Assembly: GCA_017625725.1 (NCBI GenBank)
Contig: JAGAKH010000009.1
Span: 47,498-111,497 of the forward strand
Reading direction: 5' to 3'
Length of the DNA stretch: 64,000 nucleotides
Source of the DNA: Bacteroidales bacterium
GTDB taxonomy: Bacteria > Bacteroidota > Bacteroidia > Bacteroidales > UBA932
Shown here: positions 63,595 to 64,000 of the stretch, piece by piece
Numbering within the stretch: position 1 is the first letter of the stretch
How the letters are laid out: every line of letters starts with the position of its first letter
Translations under genes and position numbers: made by a program
The notes under the pieces: generated by a model
Seen by the model: the letters and a program-made list of their open reading frames with translations, nothing else
Told to the model about the DNA's origin: nothing
Database searches by the model: none

Positions 63595-63764
63595 TGAAGC
63601 TAGATCATGACATAGGACGGCAACAGTCAAGCACGAGGATGGCCAGACCGAGCCGCCCGCAGTGCTTGATCTGTAGTCGCCGGAGTTCGTATATTATGGC
63701 GACGACTCTTTGTACCATACTGTCCATAGGAACAGCCCTTTATGTGTATAGAAGACGCAGTTCA

Positions 63765-63797
63765 GATTCCTCGACTCCCTGAGTCGCTCGAGAATGG
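63765..63797 (+). repeat. Copy 3 of the dispersed repeat
   Basis: CTCGACTCCCTGAGTCGCTCGAG matches the copies at 20378 and 29428. This copy also folds as CGACTC-CCT-GAGTCG. Confidence 0.5.
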
Positions 63798-63823
63798 GTG
63801 TTGAATCCAGTCAAAAGAAGAAC

Positions 63824-63855
63824 AAACCGCAACAGAATCACTTCTATTGCGGTTT
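63824..63855 (-). terminator. Strong minus-strand terminator for an unseen upstream transcript
   Basis: AAACCGCAA / TTGCGGTTT pairs over 9 bases and continues inward as AGAA / TTCT around TCAC. On the minus strand it is followed by GTTCTTCTTTTG. No gene in the window sits directly before it on that strand. Confidence 0.65.
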
Positions 63856-64000
63856 CGTCGTGGTGCCACCAGGGATTGATGTATCCTTGTAAGCACTTGT
63901 ATCTCAACGATTTGCCTTTGGCTTATATAAAAAAGCCACGAGACTGGCACGTTTAATCTACAATAGAATTCACCTTATTTCATAAACACGTTACGTGCAC

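Larger units (their letters stand above)
63397..64000. other. 600-base region with no supported gene
   Basis: No reading frame here is long or protein-like enough to call. It is more GC-rich at 63530-63680 than its surroundings. It contains a two-copy direct repeat, an inverted repeat TCAAGCAC (63627-63634) with GTGCTTGA (63662-63669), a short stem GGTCCC/GGGACC (63538-63561), a dispersed-repeat copy and a minus-strand terminator. A transcript entering from the right on the minus strand probably ends here. Confidence 0.6.

Noticed and set aside
63856-63960. Possible tRNA on the minus strand ending in GGTGGCACCA
   Set aside because: The 5' acceptor strand GCCACCA is missing about 70 bases upstream, the T-loop lacks TTC and the stem has only four pairs.
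1-64000. CRISPR array
   Set aside because: No series of evenly spaced repeats with unique spacers was seen; the only direct repeat has two copies.

Overview
The window looks like a chromosomal segment of a gut-type Bacteroidales bacterium. The evidence is a SusC-type TonB-dependent transporter, a hybrid two-component regulator, several -7 elements of the Bacteroidota form TAnnTTTG, and typical families such as DPP7/DPP11 (S46) peptidase, DUF4301, DUF2147, TupA-like ATP-grasp and F420-dehydrogenase-like proteins. No rRNA, tRNA, CRISPR array, phage or insertion sequence was recognised. The genus cannot be fixed from the sequence alone.

Region 1 (1-14.2 kb, minus strand) is a pectin utilisation locus. 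From its start it encodes a GH28 polygalacturonase, a CE12-CE8 acetyl/methyl esterase fusion, a hybrid two-component sensor/regulator, a GH105-PL1 fusion, an FN3-PL1 pectate lyase lipoprotein and a SusC-like transporter cut by the left edge. Gaps between the first five genes are -4 to 27 bases, so they are probably one operon. The transporter has its own leader. An identical 13-base dyad (TTTTATCGCAAAA) lies upstream of both the operon and the transporter and is a candidate binding site for the regulator. Region 2 (14.3-17.6 kb, minus) is an ackA-ptb-buk operon for acyl-phosphate/ATP fermentation. Region 3 (17.7-25 kb) holds a short ComEC, YebC, a TPR membrane protein, an FprA flavoprotein with a two-component pair, NhaA and an unknown protein.

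Region 4 (25.1-30.2 kb, plus) is the catabolic partner of region 1: kduD, an orphan PTS-EIIC-like permease, kduI, kdgK and eda, which carry the unsaturated uronate from pectin to pyruvate and glyceraldehyde-3-phosphate. Two things stand out. KduI carries a Sec signal peptide, and the permease has no EIIA/EIIB partner while a dedicated sugar kinase is present. The simplest reading is that the isomerase works in the periplasm and the EIIC-like protein imports its diketo product without phosphorylation. This is the most interesting system in the window.

Region 5 (30.3-52.1 kb) is mainly housekeeping: yicC, a DPP11-type peptidase, sbcD-sbcC with a THUMP-like methyltransferase, then a long minus-strand run (holA, ABC exporter, split 5'-nucleotidase, mntP, recF, DUF721, pdxB, DUF4301), preceded by an HsdR_N-like protein, cca, xerC and hpf. 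Region 6 (52.1-59.8 kb) has a ProXp-type editing protein and a pseudouridine synthase, then a small surface-polysaccharide cassette: GT2, TupA-like ATP-grasp, GT2 on plus, facing a flippase, an FrhB-like Fe-S protein and a pyruvyltransferase on minus. Region 7 (59.9-63.4 kb) has a Dabb protein, trpS, a DUF2147 protein, trmO and mtgA. The last 600 bases hold no gene I can support, but contain two 50-base direct repeats, hairpins and a strong minus-strand terminator.
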